A stretch of DNA of 64,000 bases, from contig NC_133333.1 of NCBI RefSeq assembly GCF_042186555.1, positions 68,641,555 to 68,705,554 on the forward strand. Reading direction: 5' to 3'. This stretch comes from Aquarana catesbeiana (Eukaryota; Chordata; Amphibia; Anura; Ranidae). Positions 48,101-60,970 of this stretch are shown here, piece by piece. How positions within the stretch are numbered: the stretch's first letter is position 1; each line of letters opens with the position of its first letter. Below the pieces are notes generated by a model. That model did not search any database. It worked only from the letters and a program-made list of their open reading frames with translations, and had not been told where the DNA came from. The position numbers and the translations under genes were made by a program.

Positions 48101-51070
48101 ACTAATAGGATCCGAAGAACACCATCAATTTTCTTCAGGTAGCTTTAAGTGCACACTGTTCAGAGGACGCACTACACTAACTTGTAAATTCTGCATCTGC
48201 CTGCGGTAATGTTTTAATAGGATCAGAAGAACACCACTAATTTTCTTCAGGTAGCTTTAGGTGCACACTGTTCGGAGGACGCACTACACTAACTTGTAAA
48301 TAATGCAGCTGCCTGCGATACTGTACTAATAGGATCAGAAGAACACCACTAATTTTCTTCAGGTAGCTTTAGGTGCACACTGTGCCGAGGAAGCACTACA
48401 CTAACTTGTAAATACTGCAGCTGCCTGTGGTATTGTACTAATAGGATCAGAAGAACACCACTAATTTTCTTCAGGTAGCTTTAGGTGCACACTGTGCACA
48501 GTACGCACTACACTAACTTGTAAATACTGCATCTGACTGCGGTACTGTACTAATAGGATCCGAAGAACACAACCAATTTTCTTCAGTTAGCTTTAAGTGC
48601 ACACTGTTCAGAGGACGCACCACACTAACTTGTAAAAACTGCAGCTGCCTGCGGTACTGTACTAATAGGATCAGAAGAACACCACTAATTTTCTTCAGGT
48701 AGCTTTAGGTGCACACTGTGCAGAGGATGCACTACACTAACTTGTAAATACTGAGGCTGCTTGCAGTACTGCACTACTAGGATCAGAAGAACACCACTAA
48801 TTTTCCTCAGGTAGCTTTAGGTGCACACTGTGCAGAGGATGAACTACACTAACTTGTAAATACTGCAGCTGCCTGCGGTACTGTACTAATAGGATTAGAA
48901 GAACACCACTAATATTCTTCAGGTAGCTGTAGGTGCACACTTTGTAAAGGATGCACTACACTAACTTGTAAATACTACAGCTGCCTGCGATACTAATAGG
49001 ATCAGAAGAACATCATCAATATTCTTCAGGTAGCTTTAGGTGCACACTGTGCAGAGGATGCTCTACACTAACTTGTAAATACTGCAGCAGCATGCGTTAC
49101 TGTACCAAAAGGATTAGAATAACACCACTAATTTTCTTCAGATAGCTTTAGGTGCACACTGTGCTGAGGATGAACTACACTAACTTGTAAATACTGCAGC
49201 TGCTGCGGTACTGTACAAATAGGATTAGAAAAACACCACTAATATTCTTCAGGTAGCTGTAGGTGCACACTGTGTAAAGGATGCACTACACTAACTTGTA
49301 AATACTACAGCTGCCTGCGATACTAATAGGATCCGAAGAACACAACCAATATTCTTCTGTTAGCTTTAGGTTCACACTGTGCAGAAGACGCACTACACTA
49401 ACTTGTAAATACTGCAGCTGCCTGGGGTACTGTACTATTAGGATCAGAACACCACTAATTTTCTTCAGGTAGCCTTAGGTGCACACTGTGCAGAAGACGC
49501 ACTACACTAACTTGTAAATACTACAGCTGCCTGCGATACTAATAGGATCAGAAGAACATCATCAATTTTCTTCAGGTAGCTGTAGGTGCACACTGTGCAG
49601 AGGATGCTTTACACTAACTTGTAAATACTGCAGCAGCATGCGTTACAGTACCAATAGGATGAGAATAACACCACTAATTTACTTCAGATAGCATTAGGTG
49701 CACACTGTGCAGAGTATGCACTACACTAACTTGTAAATACTGCAGCTGCCTGCGGTACTGTACCAATTGGATCAGAAGAACACCACTAATTTTCTTCAGG
49801 TAGCTTTAGGTGCACACTGTGCAGGGGACGCACTACACTAACTTGTAAATACTGCAGCTGCCTGCGATACTAATAGGATCAGAAGAACACCACCAATTTT
49901 CTTCAGGTAGCTTTAGGTGCACACTGTGCAGAGGATGCACTCCACTAACTTGTAAATACTGCAGCTGCCTGCGTTACTGTACTAATAAGATCAGAAGAAC
50001 ACCACTAATTTTCTTCAGGTAGCTTTAGGTGCACACTGTGCAGAGGATGCACTACACTAACTTGTAAATACTGAGGCTGCTTGCAGTACTGTACTAGTAG
50101 GATCAGAAGAACACCACTAATTTTCCTCAGGTAGCTTTAGGTGCACACTGTGCAGAGGATGAACTACACTATCTTGTAAATACTGCAGCTGCCTGTGGTA
50201 CTATAATAAAAGTGGTGTTCTACAGATTCTAATTTTCCTTAGGTAGCTTTAGGTGCACACTGTGCAGAGGACGCACTACACTAACTTGTAAATACTGCAG
50301 CTGCCTGCGGTACTGTACTAATAGGATCAGAAGAACACTAATAATATTCTTCAGGTAGCTTTAGGTGCACACTGTGCAGAGGATGCACTACAATAACTTT
50401 TAAATACTACAGCTGCCTTCGATACTAATAGGATCCGAAGAACACCATCAATTTTCTTCAGGTAGCTTTAAGTGCACACTGTTCAGAGGACGCACTACAC
50501 TAACTTGTAAATTCTGCATCTGCCTGCGGTAATGTTTTAATAGGATCAGAAGAACACCACTAATTTTCTTCAGGTAGCTTTAGGTGCACACTGTTCGGAG
50601 GACGCACTACACTAACTTGTAAATAATGCAGCTGCCTGCGATACTGTACTAATAGGATCAGAAGAACACCACTAATTTTCTTCAGGTAGCTTTAGGTGCA
50701 CACTGTGCCGAGGAAGCACTACACTAACTTGTAAATACTGCAGCTGCCTGTGGTATTGTACTAATAGGATCAGAAGAACACCACTAATTTTCTTCAGGTA
50801 GCTTTAGGTGCACACTGTGCACAGTACGCACTACACTAACTTGTAAATACTGCATCTGACTGCGGTACTGTACTAATAGGATCCGAAGAACACAACCAAT
50901 TTTCTTCAGTTAGCTTTAAGTGCACACTGTTCAGAGGACGCACCACACTAACTTGTAAAAACTGCAGCTGCCTGCGGTACTGTACTAATAGGATCAGAAG
51001 AACACCACTAATTTTCTTCAGGTAGCTTTAGGTGCACACTGTGCAGAGGACGCACTACACTAACTTGTAA
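45108..51070. repeat. 1320-bp and 2323-bp nested higher-order repeats
   Basis: The rare word CTGAGGCTGCTTGCAGTACT occurs at 45108, 46428, 47748, 48751 and 50071. Successive spacings are 1320, 1320, 1003 and 1320, and 46428/48751 and 47748/50071 are both 2323 apart. A 12-monomer repeat was therefore duplicated, then a 21-monomer block containing it was duplicated again. In macro-unit 1 the word occurs at 6140 and 7460 only. Confidence 0.88.
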
Positions 51071-51641
51071 ATAATGCAGCTGCCTGCGATACTGTACTAA
51101 TAGGATCAGAAGAACACCACTAATTTTCTTCAGGTAGCTTTAGGTGCACACTGTGCAGAGAACGAACTACACTAACTTGTAAATACTGCAGCTGTCTGCG
51201 GTACTGTACTAATAGGATCAGAAGAACTCCCCTAATATTCTTCAGGTAGCTTTAGGTGCACACTGTGCAGAGGATGCACTACAATAACTTTTAAATACTA
51301 CAGCTGCCTGCGATACTAATAGGATCCGAAGAACACCACCAATTATCTTCAGGTAGCTTTAGGTGCACACTGTGCAGAGGACGCACTACACTAGCTTGTA
51401 AATACTGCAGCTGCCTGTGGTACTTTACTAATAGGATCCGAAGAACACCACCAATTTTCTTCAGGTAGCTTTAGGTGCACACTGTGCAGAGGATGCACTA
51501 CACTAACTTGTAAAAACTGCAACTGCCTGCGATACTAAGAGGATCAGAAGAACACCACCAATTTTCTTCATGTACCTTTAGGTGCACACTGTACAGAGGA
51601 CGCACTACACTAAATTGTAAATACTGCAGCTGCCTGCTATA

Positions 51642-51646
51642 CTGTA
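51642..51646. repeat. Target-site duplication, left of copy 2
   Basis: CTGTA, the same five bases in the same monomer context (CTGCTATACTGTA) as copy 1. Confidence 0.92.
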
Positions 51647-52301
51647 TGTCACGGAACGCCCCACACTCCGTTTGAGTGCTTCCGTCATATACCGCTTCCT
51701 AAGTTCTGGAACACGAGTCCAATGGATCTGGCTATAGGAACCCCAAGAACTAGACAACACCAGTCTTGGAGTACATCAGAACTGCCTTTATTTTGAGATC
51801 TCACAGACCTTTATACAGCAGGGATGACTCAAAGCTAACCTAATTAACATGACCTAATTTACTACAAAATGTACCCAGACCAGATGACAGTCTTGTGGGC
51901 ACCGAGCTTCACACATTAATACAATTAACAATACAAACAACAATCTCCCCCCTCCTCAGCCTAGACCATTCGTCTATTAGCCAGGGCTGGTGGCTAATGT
52001 GATCAGCTCTCTCAATTAACATAAACACATGTTGATAACACCAGCATCTCCTCACAGGATGTGTCCCAGCAGAATGAATCAGTCTTATCAGCAGGGGTCT
52101 GCTGGAGGAATCCCCCCTCCCTCTTCAGGGACACAAATATACAGTAAGGAGTCCCCATACAATATATACATGACTGAGTCCGTATAATACAGTTCAGACT
52201 GGATTTCTCATTCACCTCAAATGCTAGGGCCCATAATCGGTGGGCAACAGGCTTGCACACAGTCCTCTCCAACAGCCTCCGCTCTGGCCATGCCTGTGAC
52301 A
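51647..52301 (-). repeat. 3' LTR of copy 2
   Basis: 655 bp, offset 41726 from the 3' LTR of copy 1. AATAAA on the minus strand is at 51787-51792. It shares the GGGGT and CCTGTGACA variants with the 3' LTR of copy 1, which places those changes before the locus duplication. Confidence 0.93.
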
Positions 52302-52314
52302 TTTCTCCCCTTTC
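52302..52314 (-). promoter_or_regulatory. Polypurine tract of copy 2
   Basis: Minus-strand GAAAGGGGAGAAA abuts the 3' LTR, identical to copy 1. Confidence 0.86.
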
Positions 52315-52753
52315 GGCAGGAGACTAACACAGGAGGAGACCCCAGACGGGTTGACTCCGAAGTTAGTCCACAGCTCCAGTCCTCTACTGCCTGTACCCAC
52401 ACAGTACCCCAAACAAATCATCCCAAACAGTGCATTACTCACCCAGCCATCCTCTGCCTCTCTCAGAGAACATATTTGCCGCTGGGGAGAGGCCCGGACT
52501 GGCCCTTCTCCCTGGAATCCTTTCTGCCGCTGGAGAGAAGACAGGGGGACTGGGCTCACTCCATCCTGCTGTTGGGGATCTGGGCCGACTGCCCAGCATC
52601 CCTGGGGTATACAGGTGGGGACTGAAGCTCCATTAACCGACACCAGATCAAGCTGCAGTTGTGAGGTGATGACTGCATTCTCTCCTTGGATCCTGATCTG
52701 CAGCTCGCGATAGACTGCAACCTCCTCACCTTGGGCCTCCACAATTGCTGCAG

Positions 52754-52893
52754 GTGTGGGGCAGAGGTCTTGGACACTCTGTCCGGTTGCCAGCACTTCT
52801 GCTGGGGGTTTGCCAGGTGGTTCCTCCTCTACAGAAACGTCTATTAAATCCCCAGTCTCTGGAATTGGTAAAAGTGTGGGACAGAGGTCTTGG
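52754..52893. repeat. 120-bp direct repeat inside the ORF of copy 2
   Basis: GTGTGGGGCAGAGGTCTTGG at 52754 and GTGTGGGACAGAGGTCTTGG at 52874 are exactly 120 bp apart. Copy 1 has one such word (11028-11047) followed by the sequence that follows the second word in copy 2. This fits deletion of one unit in copy 1 by recombination between the repeats, or gain in copy 2. Confidence 0.88.
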
Positions 52894-54192
52894 ACCCTCT
52901 TCAGTTACCAGATCTTCAGCTGGAGAAGTTTGTTTTAACTCCATAGATGCTGCTGGCAGAAAATCACATGTCCCTGTCATTGTTGTGGGAGAAAGGCTGA
53001 CTACCTCTTCTCTCAGGAAGGCTGAAGCCACTGTTGGTGCTGGGCAGAACACAGTGAACTTTGGCCCTGATAGCAGCTCTTCTGCTGGAGGCTCATCAGG
53101 TTGTTCTTCCTCAGCAGAAAAGTCTATTAAATCCTCTACCTCTATAACTGGTGTCTGTAGATAGAGGTTCACCATCTCCTGTCCGTGGAACTCAGAAGAT
53201 GCCATCAGTGCTGGGCAGAGGTTAGCAGAGCTCTGCCCTGTTGTCAGCACTTCAGTTTTGGGGATGGCAATCTCCAGATTTTCCACTGCAGATTCTCTGG
53301 CATGCTGCTGGACAGGCACATTCCTCCATCCAAGATCATCCCATACAGAAACAGGATCATCAAGGTCAGTCAGCACTTGCTGCATCCGCCATAAGACCTC
53401 CGCCTCCATAGCTGTGGGGGCAGGTTGGCAAAGCACACTATCGCTCTGCCACATTGCCGACTCTTCAGCCAGGATTTCAGGGTTGTCAGCTGGAATTTCC
53501 TGATAGTCCCAGGCAAAGGGAGCCCAGCCCTGGCACTGAGCAATGTCTAGCAGCCGTCTGTAGGCGATCTCTAGCTCCCATTCCTGAACGGCCAGAAACT
53601 CCAAATCTTCCTGTGCCCAGTGCACTTCCGAAATGTTCAGTAGCCCTTCTCTGAAATCCATGATTTCGTCCACCCGCCGCTCCAAATCACTCCCAAAGTT
53701 AGGGTCCCCTGTCAGCTTCACAAACAACAGTCCCAAGCCGCCGTAGCTTAAGCCTTCCGTTGGGCTGTCATCCGCTATCCAGGGACATGCTTGGGATACA
53801 TGCCACCGGAGGGCTCTGTAGCTCTCATCCAGCTTCATCTCTGCCCAGACCAGCCTGCTTAATTCAGCTGTCTGCTTCTTGTGTGGTTTTTCTCCCAAAA
53901 ACCGCACCCGCAGTCCGTACTGCGACCAGTACCTTTCCTCGATGGAGGGGAGAACTTTTCCCTGGTGTCGCTGCTCACGGGCTAGCGCTTCCTTCCAGAG
54001 TTTGCAGCGAATAGAATCACACCATCCCAGCAGGACCTGCTCCGATACTGGTCCTCTGTGCTGTATCTGCATCTCTCGCAACCTCCTTCTGAATTCCTCA
54101 TCCATGGCGGCTGGTATCTGTACCTCTCCTCTTCTGCTATCTGGACCTTGGATCCAGATGGAAGTTTGGATGTCCCAGACTTCAGGAAGCTT

Positions 54193-54210
54193 TCCCGCTG
54201 CTTGCCACCA
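54193..54210 (-). promoter_or_regulatory. Primer-binding site of copy 2
   Basis: Minus-strand TGGTGGCAAGCAGCGGGA, one base inside the 5' LTR, identical to copy 1. Confidence 0.7.
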
Positions 54211-54211
54211 A

Positions 54212-54865
54212 TGTCACGGAACGCCCCACACTCCGCTTGAGTGCTTCCGTCATATACCGCTTCCTAAGTTCTGGAACACGAGTCCAATGGATCTGGCTAT
54301 AGGAACCCCAAGAACTAGACAACACCAGTCTTGGAGTACATCAGAACTGCCTTTATTTTGAGATCTCACAGACCTTTATACAGCAGGGATGACTCAAAGC
54401 TAACCTAATTACATGACTTAATTTACTACAAAATGTACCCAGACCAGATGACAGTCTTGTGGGCACCGAGCTTCACACATTAATACAATTAACAATACAA
54501 ACAACAATCTCCCCCCTCCTCAGCCTAGACCATTCGTCTATTAGCCAGGGCTGGTGGCTAATGTGATCAGCTCTCTCAATTAACATAAACACATGTTGAT
54601 AACACCAGCATCTCCTCACAGGATGTGTCCCAGCAGAATGAATCAGTCTTATCAGCAGGGGGCTGCTGGAGGAATCCCCCCTCCCTCTTCAGGGACACAA
54701 ATATACAGTAAGGAGTCCCCATACAATATATACATGACTGAGTCCGATTAATACAGTTCAGACTGGATTTCTCATTCACCTCAAATGCTAGGGCCCATAA
54801 TCGGTGGGCAACAGGCTTGCACACAGTCCTCTCCAACAGCCTCCGCTCTGGCCATGCCCGTGACA
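54212..54865 (-). repeat. 5' LTR of copy 2
   Basis: 654 bp; one A is missing at about 54410 (TAATTACATG against TAATTAACATG), with a nearby C-to-T. It has TATAAAGG at 54373-54380 and AATAAA at 54352-54357 on the minus strand. The terminal repeat CCGTGACA is intact. Confidence 0.93.
54373..54380 (-). promoter_or_regulatory. TATA box in 5' LTR of copy 2
   Basis: Minus-strand TATAAAGG, the form found in three of the four LTRs, upstream of the AATAAA and the frameshifted ORF. Confidence 0.62.
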
Positions 54866-54870
54866 CTGTA
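54866..54870. repeat. Target-site duplication, right of copy 2
   Basis: CTGTA, identical to 51642-51646; the satellite resumes with CTAATAGGATCAG. Confidence 0.92.
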
Positions 54871-57800
54871 CTAATAGGATCAGAAGAACACCACTAATAT
54901 TCTTCAGGAAGCTTTAGGTGCACACTGTGCAGAGGACGCACTACACTAGCTTGTAAATACTACAACTGCCTGCGATACTAATAGGATCGGAAGAACACCA
55001 CCAATTTTCTTCAGGTAGCTTTAGGTGCACACTGTTCAGAAGACGCACTACACTAACTTGTAAATAATGCAGCTGCCTGCGTTACTGTACTAATAGGATC
55101 AGAAGAACACCGCCAATTTTTTTATGTAACTTTAGGTGCACAATGTGCAGAGGGCACACTACACTAACTTAAAAATACTGCAGCTGCCTGCGGTACTGTA
55201 CTAATAGGATCAGAAGAACACCACCAATTTTCTTCAGGTAGCTTTAGGTGCACACTGTGCAGAGGACTCACTACACTAACTTGTAAATACTGCAGCTGCC
55301 TATGATACTTTACTAATAGGATCAGAAGAACCCCACTAATGTTCTTCAGGTAGCTTTATGTGCACACTGTGGAGAGGACGCACTACACTAACTTGTAAAA
55401 ACTGCAGCTTCCTGCGGAACTGTACTAATAGGATCAGAAGAACACCACTAATTTTCTTCAGGTAGCTTTATGTGCACACTGTGCAAAGGAGGCACTACAC
55501 TAACTTGTAAAAACTGCAGCTTCCTGCGATACTAATAGGATCAGAAGAAGACCATCAATTTTCTTGCGGTAGCTTTAGGTGCACACTGTGCAGAGGACGC
55601 ACTACACTAACTTCTAAATACTGCAGCTGCCTGCGGTATTGTACTAATAGGATCAGAAGAACACCACTAATTTTCTCTAGGTAGCTTTATGTGCACACTG
55701 TGCAGAGGATGCACTACACTAACTTGTAAATACTGCAGCTAACTGCGGTATTGTACTAATAGGAACAGAAGAACACCTCTAATTTTCTTCAGGTAGCTTT
55801 AGGTGCACACTGTGCAGAGGATGCACTACACTAACTTGTAAATAATGCAGCTGCCTGCGATACTGTACTAATAGGATCAGAAGAACACCACTAATTTTCT
55901 TCAGGTAGCTTTAGGTGCACACTGTGCAGAGAACGCACTACACTAACTTGTAAATACTGCAGCTGTCTGCGGTACTGTACTAATAGGATCAGAAGAACTC
56001 CCCTAATATTCTTCAGGTAGCTTTAGGTGCACACTGTGCAGAGGATGCACTACAATAACTTTTAAATACTACAGCTGCCTGCGATACTAATAGGATCCGA
56101 AGAACACCACCAATTATCTTCAGGTAGCTTTAGGTGCACACTGTGCAGAGGACGCACTACACTAGCTTGTAAATACTGCAGCTGCCTTTGGTACTTTACT
56201 AATAGGATCCGAAGAACACCACCAATTTTCTTCAGGTAGGTTTAGGTGCACACTGTGCAGAGAATGCACTACACTAACTTGTAAAAACTGCAACTGCCTG
56301 CGATACTAAGAGGATCAGAAGAACACCACCAATTTTCTTCATGTACCTTTAGGTGCACACTGTGCAGAGGACGCACTACACTAAATTGTAAATACTGCAG
56401 CTGCCTGCGATACTGTACTAATAGGATCAGAAGAACACCACTAATATTCTTCAGGAAGCTTTAGGTGCACACTGTGCAGAGGACGCACTACACTAGCTTG
56501 TAAATACTACAACTGCCTGCGATACTAATAGGATCCGAAGAACACCACCAATTTTCTTCAGGTAGCTTTAGGTGCACACTGTTCAGAGGACGCACTACAC
56601 TAACTTGTAAATACTGCAGCTGCCTGTGGTACTTTACTAATAGGATTAGAAGTACCCAACTAATTTTCTTCAGGTAGCTTTAGGTGCACACTGTGCAGAG
56701 GACGCACTACACTAACTTGTAAAAACTGCAGCTGCCTGCGGTACTGTACTAATAGGATCAGAAGAACACCACTAATTTTCTTCAGGTAGCTTTAGGTGCA
56801 CACTGTGCAGAGGACACACTACACTAACTTGTAAATAATGCAGCTACCTGCGTTACTGTACTAATAGGATCAGAAGAACACCGTCAATTTTTTTATGTAA
56901 CTTTAGGTGCACAATGTGCAGAGGGCACACTACACTAACTTGAAAATACTGCAGCTGCCTGCGGTACTGTACTAATATGATCAAAAAAACACCACCAATT
57001 TTCTTCAGGTAGCTTTAGGTGCACACTGTGCAGAGGACTCACTACTCTAACTTGTAAATACTGCAGCAGCCTATGATACTTTACTAATAGGATCAGAAGA
57101 ACCCCACTAATGTTCTTCAGGTAGCTTTATGTGCACACTGTGGAGAGGACGCACTACACTAACTTGTAAAAACTGCAGCTGCCTGCGGAACTGTACTAAT
57201 AGGATCAGAAGAACACCACTAATTTTCTTCAGGTAGCTTTATGTGCACACTGTGCAGAGGAGGCACTACACTAACTTGTAAATACTGCAGCTTCCTGCGA
57301 TACTAATAGGATCAGAAGAAGACCATCAATTTTCTTGAGGTAGCTTTAGGTGCACACTGTGCAGAGAACGCACTACCCTAACTTCTAAATACTGCAGCTG
57401 CCTGCGGTATTGTACTAATTGGATCAGAAGAACACCACTAATTTTCTCTAGGTAGCTTTATGTGCACACTGTGCAGAGGATGCACTACACTAACTTGTAA
57501 ATACTGCAGCTGCCTGCGGTATTGTACTAATAGGAACAGAAGAACACCTCTAATTTTCTTCAGGTAGCTTTAGGTGCACACTGTGCAGAGAACGCACTAC
57601 ACTAACTTGTAAATACTGCAGCTGTCTGCGGTACTGTACTAATAGGATCAGAAGAACTCCCCTAATATTCTTCAGGTAGATTTAGGTGTACACTGTGCAG
57701 AGGATGCACTACAATAACTTTTAAATACTACAGCTGCCTGCGATACTAATAGGATCCGAAGAACACCACCAATTATCTTCAGGTAGCTTTAGGTGCACAC

Positions 57801-60800
57801 TGTGCAGAGGACGCACTACACTAGCTTGTAAATACTGCAGCTGCCTGTGGTACTTTACTAATAGGATCCGAAGAACACCACCAATTTTCTTCAGGTAGCT
57901 TTAGGTGCACACTGTGCAGAGGATGCACTACACTAACTTGTAAAAACTGCAACTGCCTGCGATACTAAGAGGATCAGAAGAACACCACCAATTTTCTTCA
58001 TGTACCTTTAGGTGCACACTGTGCAGAGGACGCACTACACTAAATTGTAAATACTGCAGCTGCCTGCGATACTGTACTAATAGGATCAGAAGAACACCAC
58101 TAATATTCTTCAGGAAGCTTTAGATGCACACTGTGCAGAGGACGCACTACACTAGCTTGTAAATACTACAACTGCCTGCGATACTAATAGGATCCGAAGA
58201 ACACCTCTATTTTTCTTCAGGTAGCTTTAGGTGCACACTGTGCAGAGGATGCACTACACTAACTTGAAAATACTGCAGCTGCCTGCGGTATTTTACTAAT
58301 ATGATCAGAAGAACACCACTAATTTTCTGTAGGTAGCTTTAGGTGCACACTGTCCAAAGGATGCACTACATTAACTTGTAAATACTGCAGCTGCCTGCGT
58401 TACTGTACTAATAGGATCAGAAGAACAACACTAATTTTCTTCAGGTAGCTTTAGGTGCACACTGTGCAGAGGACGCACTACACTAACCTGTAAATACTGC
58501 AGCTGCCTGCAGTACTGTACTAATAGGATCAGAAGAACACCACTAATTTTCTTCAGGTAGCTTCATGTGCACACTGTGCAGAGGACGCACTACACTAATT
58601 TGAAAATACTGCAGCTGCCTGCGGTATTGTATTAATAGGATCAGAAAAACACCACTAATTTTCTTCAGGTAACTTTAGGTGCACACTGTGCAGAGGACGC
58701 ACTACATTAATTTGTAAATACTGCAGCTTCCTGCGATACTAATAGGATCAGAAGAACACCACCAATTTTCTTGAGGTAGCTTCAAGTGCACACTGTGCAG
58801 AGGACGCAGTACACTAACTTGTAAATACTGCAGCTGCCTGTGGTACTGTACTAATAGGATCAGAAGAACACCACTAATTTTCTTCAGGTAGCTTTAGGTG
58901 CACACTGTGGAGAGGGCGCATTACACTAATTTGTAAATACTGCAGCTGCCTGCAGTACTGTACTAATAGGATCAGAAGAACCCCACTAATTTTCTTCAGG
59001 TAGCTTTAGGTGCACACTGTGCAGAGGACGCACTACACTAACTTGAAAAAACTGCAACTGCCTGCGATACTAAGAGGATGAGAAGAACACCAACAATTTT
59101 CTTCATGTAGCTTTAGGTGCACACTGTGCAGAGGATGCACTACACTAACTTGTAAATACTGCAGCTGCCTGCGGTATTGTACTAATAGGAACAGAAGAAC
59201 ACCTCTAATTTTCTTCAGGTAGCTTTAGGTGCACACTGTGCAGAGGATGCACTACACTAACTTGTAAATACTGCAGCTGCCTGCGGTATTGTACTAATAG
59301 GATCAGAAGAACACCACTAATTTTCTCTAGGTAGCTTTAGGTGCACACTGTCCAAAGGATGCACTACATTAACTTGTAAATACTGCAGCTGCCTGCGGTA
59401 CTGTACTAATAGGATCAGAAGAACAACACTAATTTTCTTCAGGTAGCTTTAGGTGCACACTGTGCAGAGGACGCACTACACTAACCTGTAAATACTGCAG
59501 CTGCCTGCAGTACTGTACTAATAGGATCAGAAGAACACCACTAATTTTCTTCAGGTAGCTTCAGGTGCACACTGTGCAGAGGACGCACTACACTAATTTG
59601 AAAATAATGCAGCTGCCTGCGGTATTGTATTAATAGGATGAGAAGAACACCACTAATTTTCTTCAGGTAGCTTTAAGTGCACACTGTCCAGAGGATGCAC
59701 TACACTAACTTGTAATTACTGCAGCTGCTTGCGGTACTGTACTAATAGGATGAGAAGAACACCACTAATCTTCTTCAGGTAACTTTAGGTGCACACTGTG
59801 CAGAGGACGCACTACACTAATTTGTAAATACTGCAGCTTCCTGCGATACTAATAGGATCAGAAGAACACCACCAATTTTCTTGAGGTAGCTTCAAGTGCA
59901 CACTGTGCAGAGGACGCAGTACACTAACTTGTAAATACTGCAGCTGCCTGTGGTACTGTACTAATAGGATCAGAAGAACACCACTAATTTTCTTCAGGTA
60001 GCTTTAGGTGCACACTGTGGAGAGGACGCACTACATTAACTTGTAAATACTGCAGCTGACTGCGGTACTGTACTTATAGGATCAGAAGAACACCACCAAT
60101 TTTCTTCATGTAGCTTTAGGTGCACACTGTGCAGAGAACGCACTACACTAACTTGTAAATACTGCAGCTGCCTGCGGTACTGTACTAATAGGATCAGAAG
60201 AACACCACTAATTTTCTTCAGGTAGCTTTAGGTGCACACTGTGGAGAGGACGCACTACATTAACTTGTAAATACTGCAGCTTCCTGCGATACTAATAGGA
60301 TCTGAAGAGCACCACCAATTTTCTTCAGGTAGCTTTAGGTTCACACTGTTCAGAGGGAGCACTACACTAATTTGTAAATACTGCAGCTGCCAGCAGTACT
60401 GTACTAATAGGATCAGAAGAACCCCACTAATTTTCTTCAGGTAGCTTTAGGTGCACACTGTGCAGAGGATGCACTACACTAAATTGTAAATACTGCAGCT
60501 GCCTGCGATACTGTACTAATACGATCAGAAGAACACCACCAATTTTCTTCATGTAGCTTTAGGTGCACACTGTGCAGAGATCACACTACACTAACTTGTA
60601 AATACTGCAGCTGCCTGCGGTACTGTACTAATAGGATCAGAAGAACACCACTAATATTATTCAGGTTGCTTTAGGTGCACACTGTCCAGAGGACGCACTA
60701 CACTAATTTGAAAATACTGCAGCTGCCTGCAGTATTGTACTAATAGGATCAGAAGAACACCACTAATTTTCTTCAGGTAGCTTTAGGTGCACACTGTCCA

Positions 60801-60934
60801 GAGGATGCACTACACTAACTTGAAATTACTGCGGCTGCTTGCGGTACTGTACTAATAGGATGAGAAGAACACCACTAATTTTCTTCAGGTAACTTTAGGT
60901 GCACACTGTGCAGAGGACGCACTACACTAACTTG

Positions 60935-60970
60935 TAAATACTACAGAGGACACACTACACTAACTTTTAA
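60935..60970. repeat. Truncated monomer at a macro-unit 2 deletion junction
   Basis: AATACTACAGAGGACACACT joins the middle of one monomer (TACTACAG) directly to GAGGACACAC, skipping about half a monomer. The two parts share the word CAG at the join. Close to here the order jumps relative to macro-unit 1, past the stretch that holds the LINE. Confidence 0.7.

Larger units (their letters stand above)
20025..51646. repeat. Satellite array, block 3
   Basis: About 31.6 kb of uninterrupted satellite, the longest pure stretch in the window. It holds most of the higher-order structure: periods of 1646 bp (from about 20025), 1550 bp (about 23890-26667), 3741 bp (25540-33021), 664 bp in three copies (37077-39068), 1320 bp (from about 45108) and 2323 bp (46428 to about 51070). 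The junction between macro-units 1 and 2 lies at about 38971/38972. No non-satellite sequence was noticed. Confidence 0.96.
52224..54105 (-). pseudogene. Frameshifted copy of the 587-aa retrotransposon protein gene
   Basis: The ATG at 54105 keeps the GCCGCCATGG context, and the first 400 or so codons match copy 1. Near 52900 two bases are missing relative to copy 1 (CCCTCTTCAG against CCCTCTGTTCAG on the plus strand). The frame therefore shifts and ends at 52726 after 459 codons. The rest of the original frame remains open from about 52796 to the TAG at 52224. Just beyond the shift this copy has an additional 120-bp unit, bounded by GTGTGGGGCAGAGGTCTTGG at 52754 and GTGTGGGACAGAGGTCTTGG at 52874, which copy 1 lacks. 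The 120 bp is 40 codons and in frame by itself; the 2-bp loss is what breaks the gene. Confidence 0.85.
51647..54865 (-). mobile_element. Non-autonomous LTR retrotransposon, copy 2
   Basis: A 3219-bp copy of the element at 9921-13022, with the same orientation, target duplication and flanking monomers. It is therefore a product of locus duplication. It is 117 bp longer overall: it has an extra 120-bp repeat unit within the ORF, a 2-bp deletion there, and a 1-bp deletion in the 5' LTR. A few substitutions also distinguish it, for example CCGTTTGAG near the left edge and CCGTATAATAC near 52182. It retains LTRs, polypurine tract (52302-52314) and primer-binding site (54193-54210). Confidence 0.93.

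Noticed and set aside
51647..54865. Independent second integration of the LTR element
   Set aside because: Same monomer, same CTGTA duplication, same flanking order and shared LTR variants. Duplication of the locus explains all of this.
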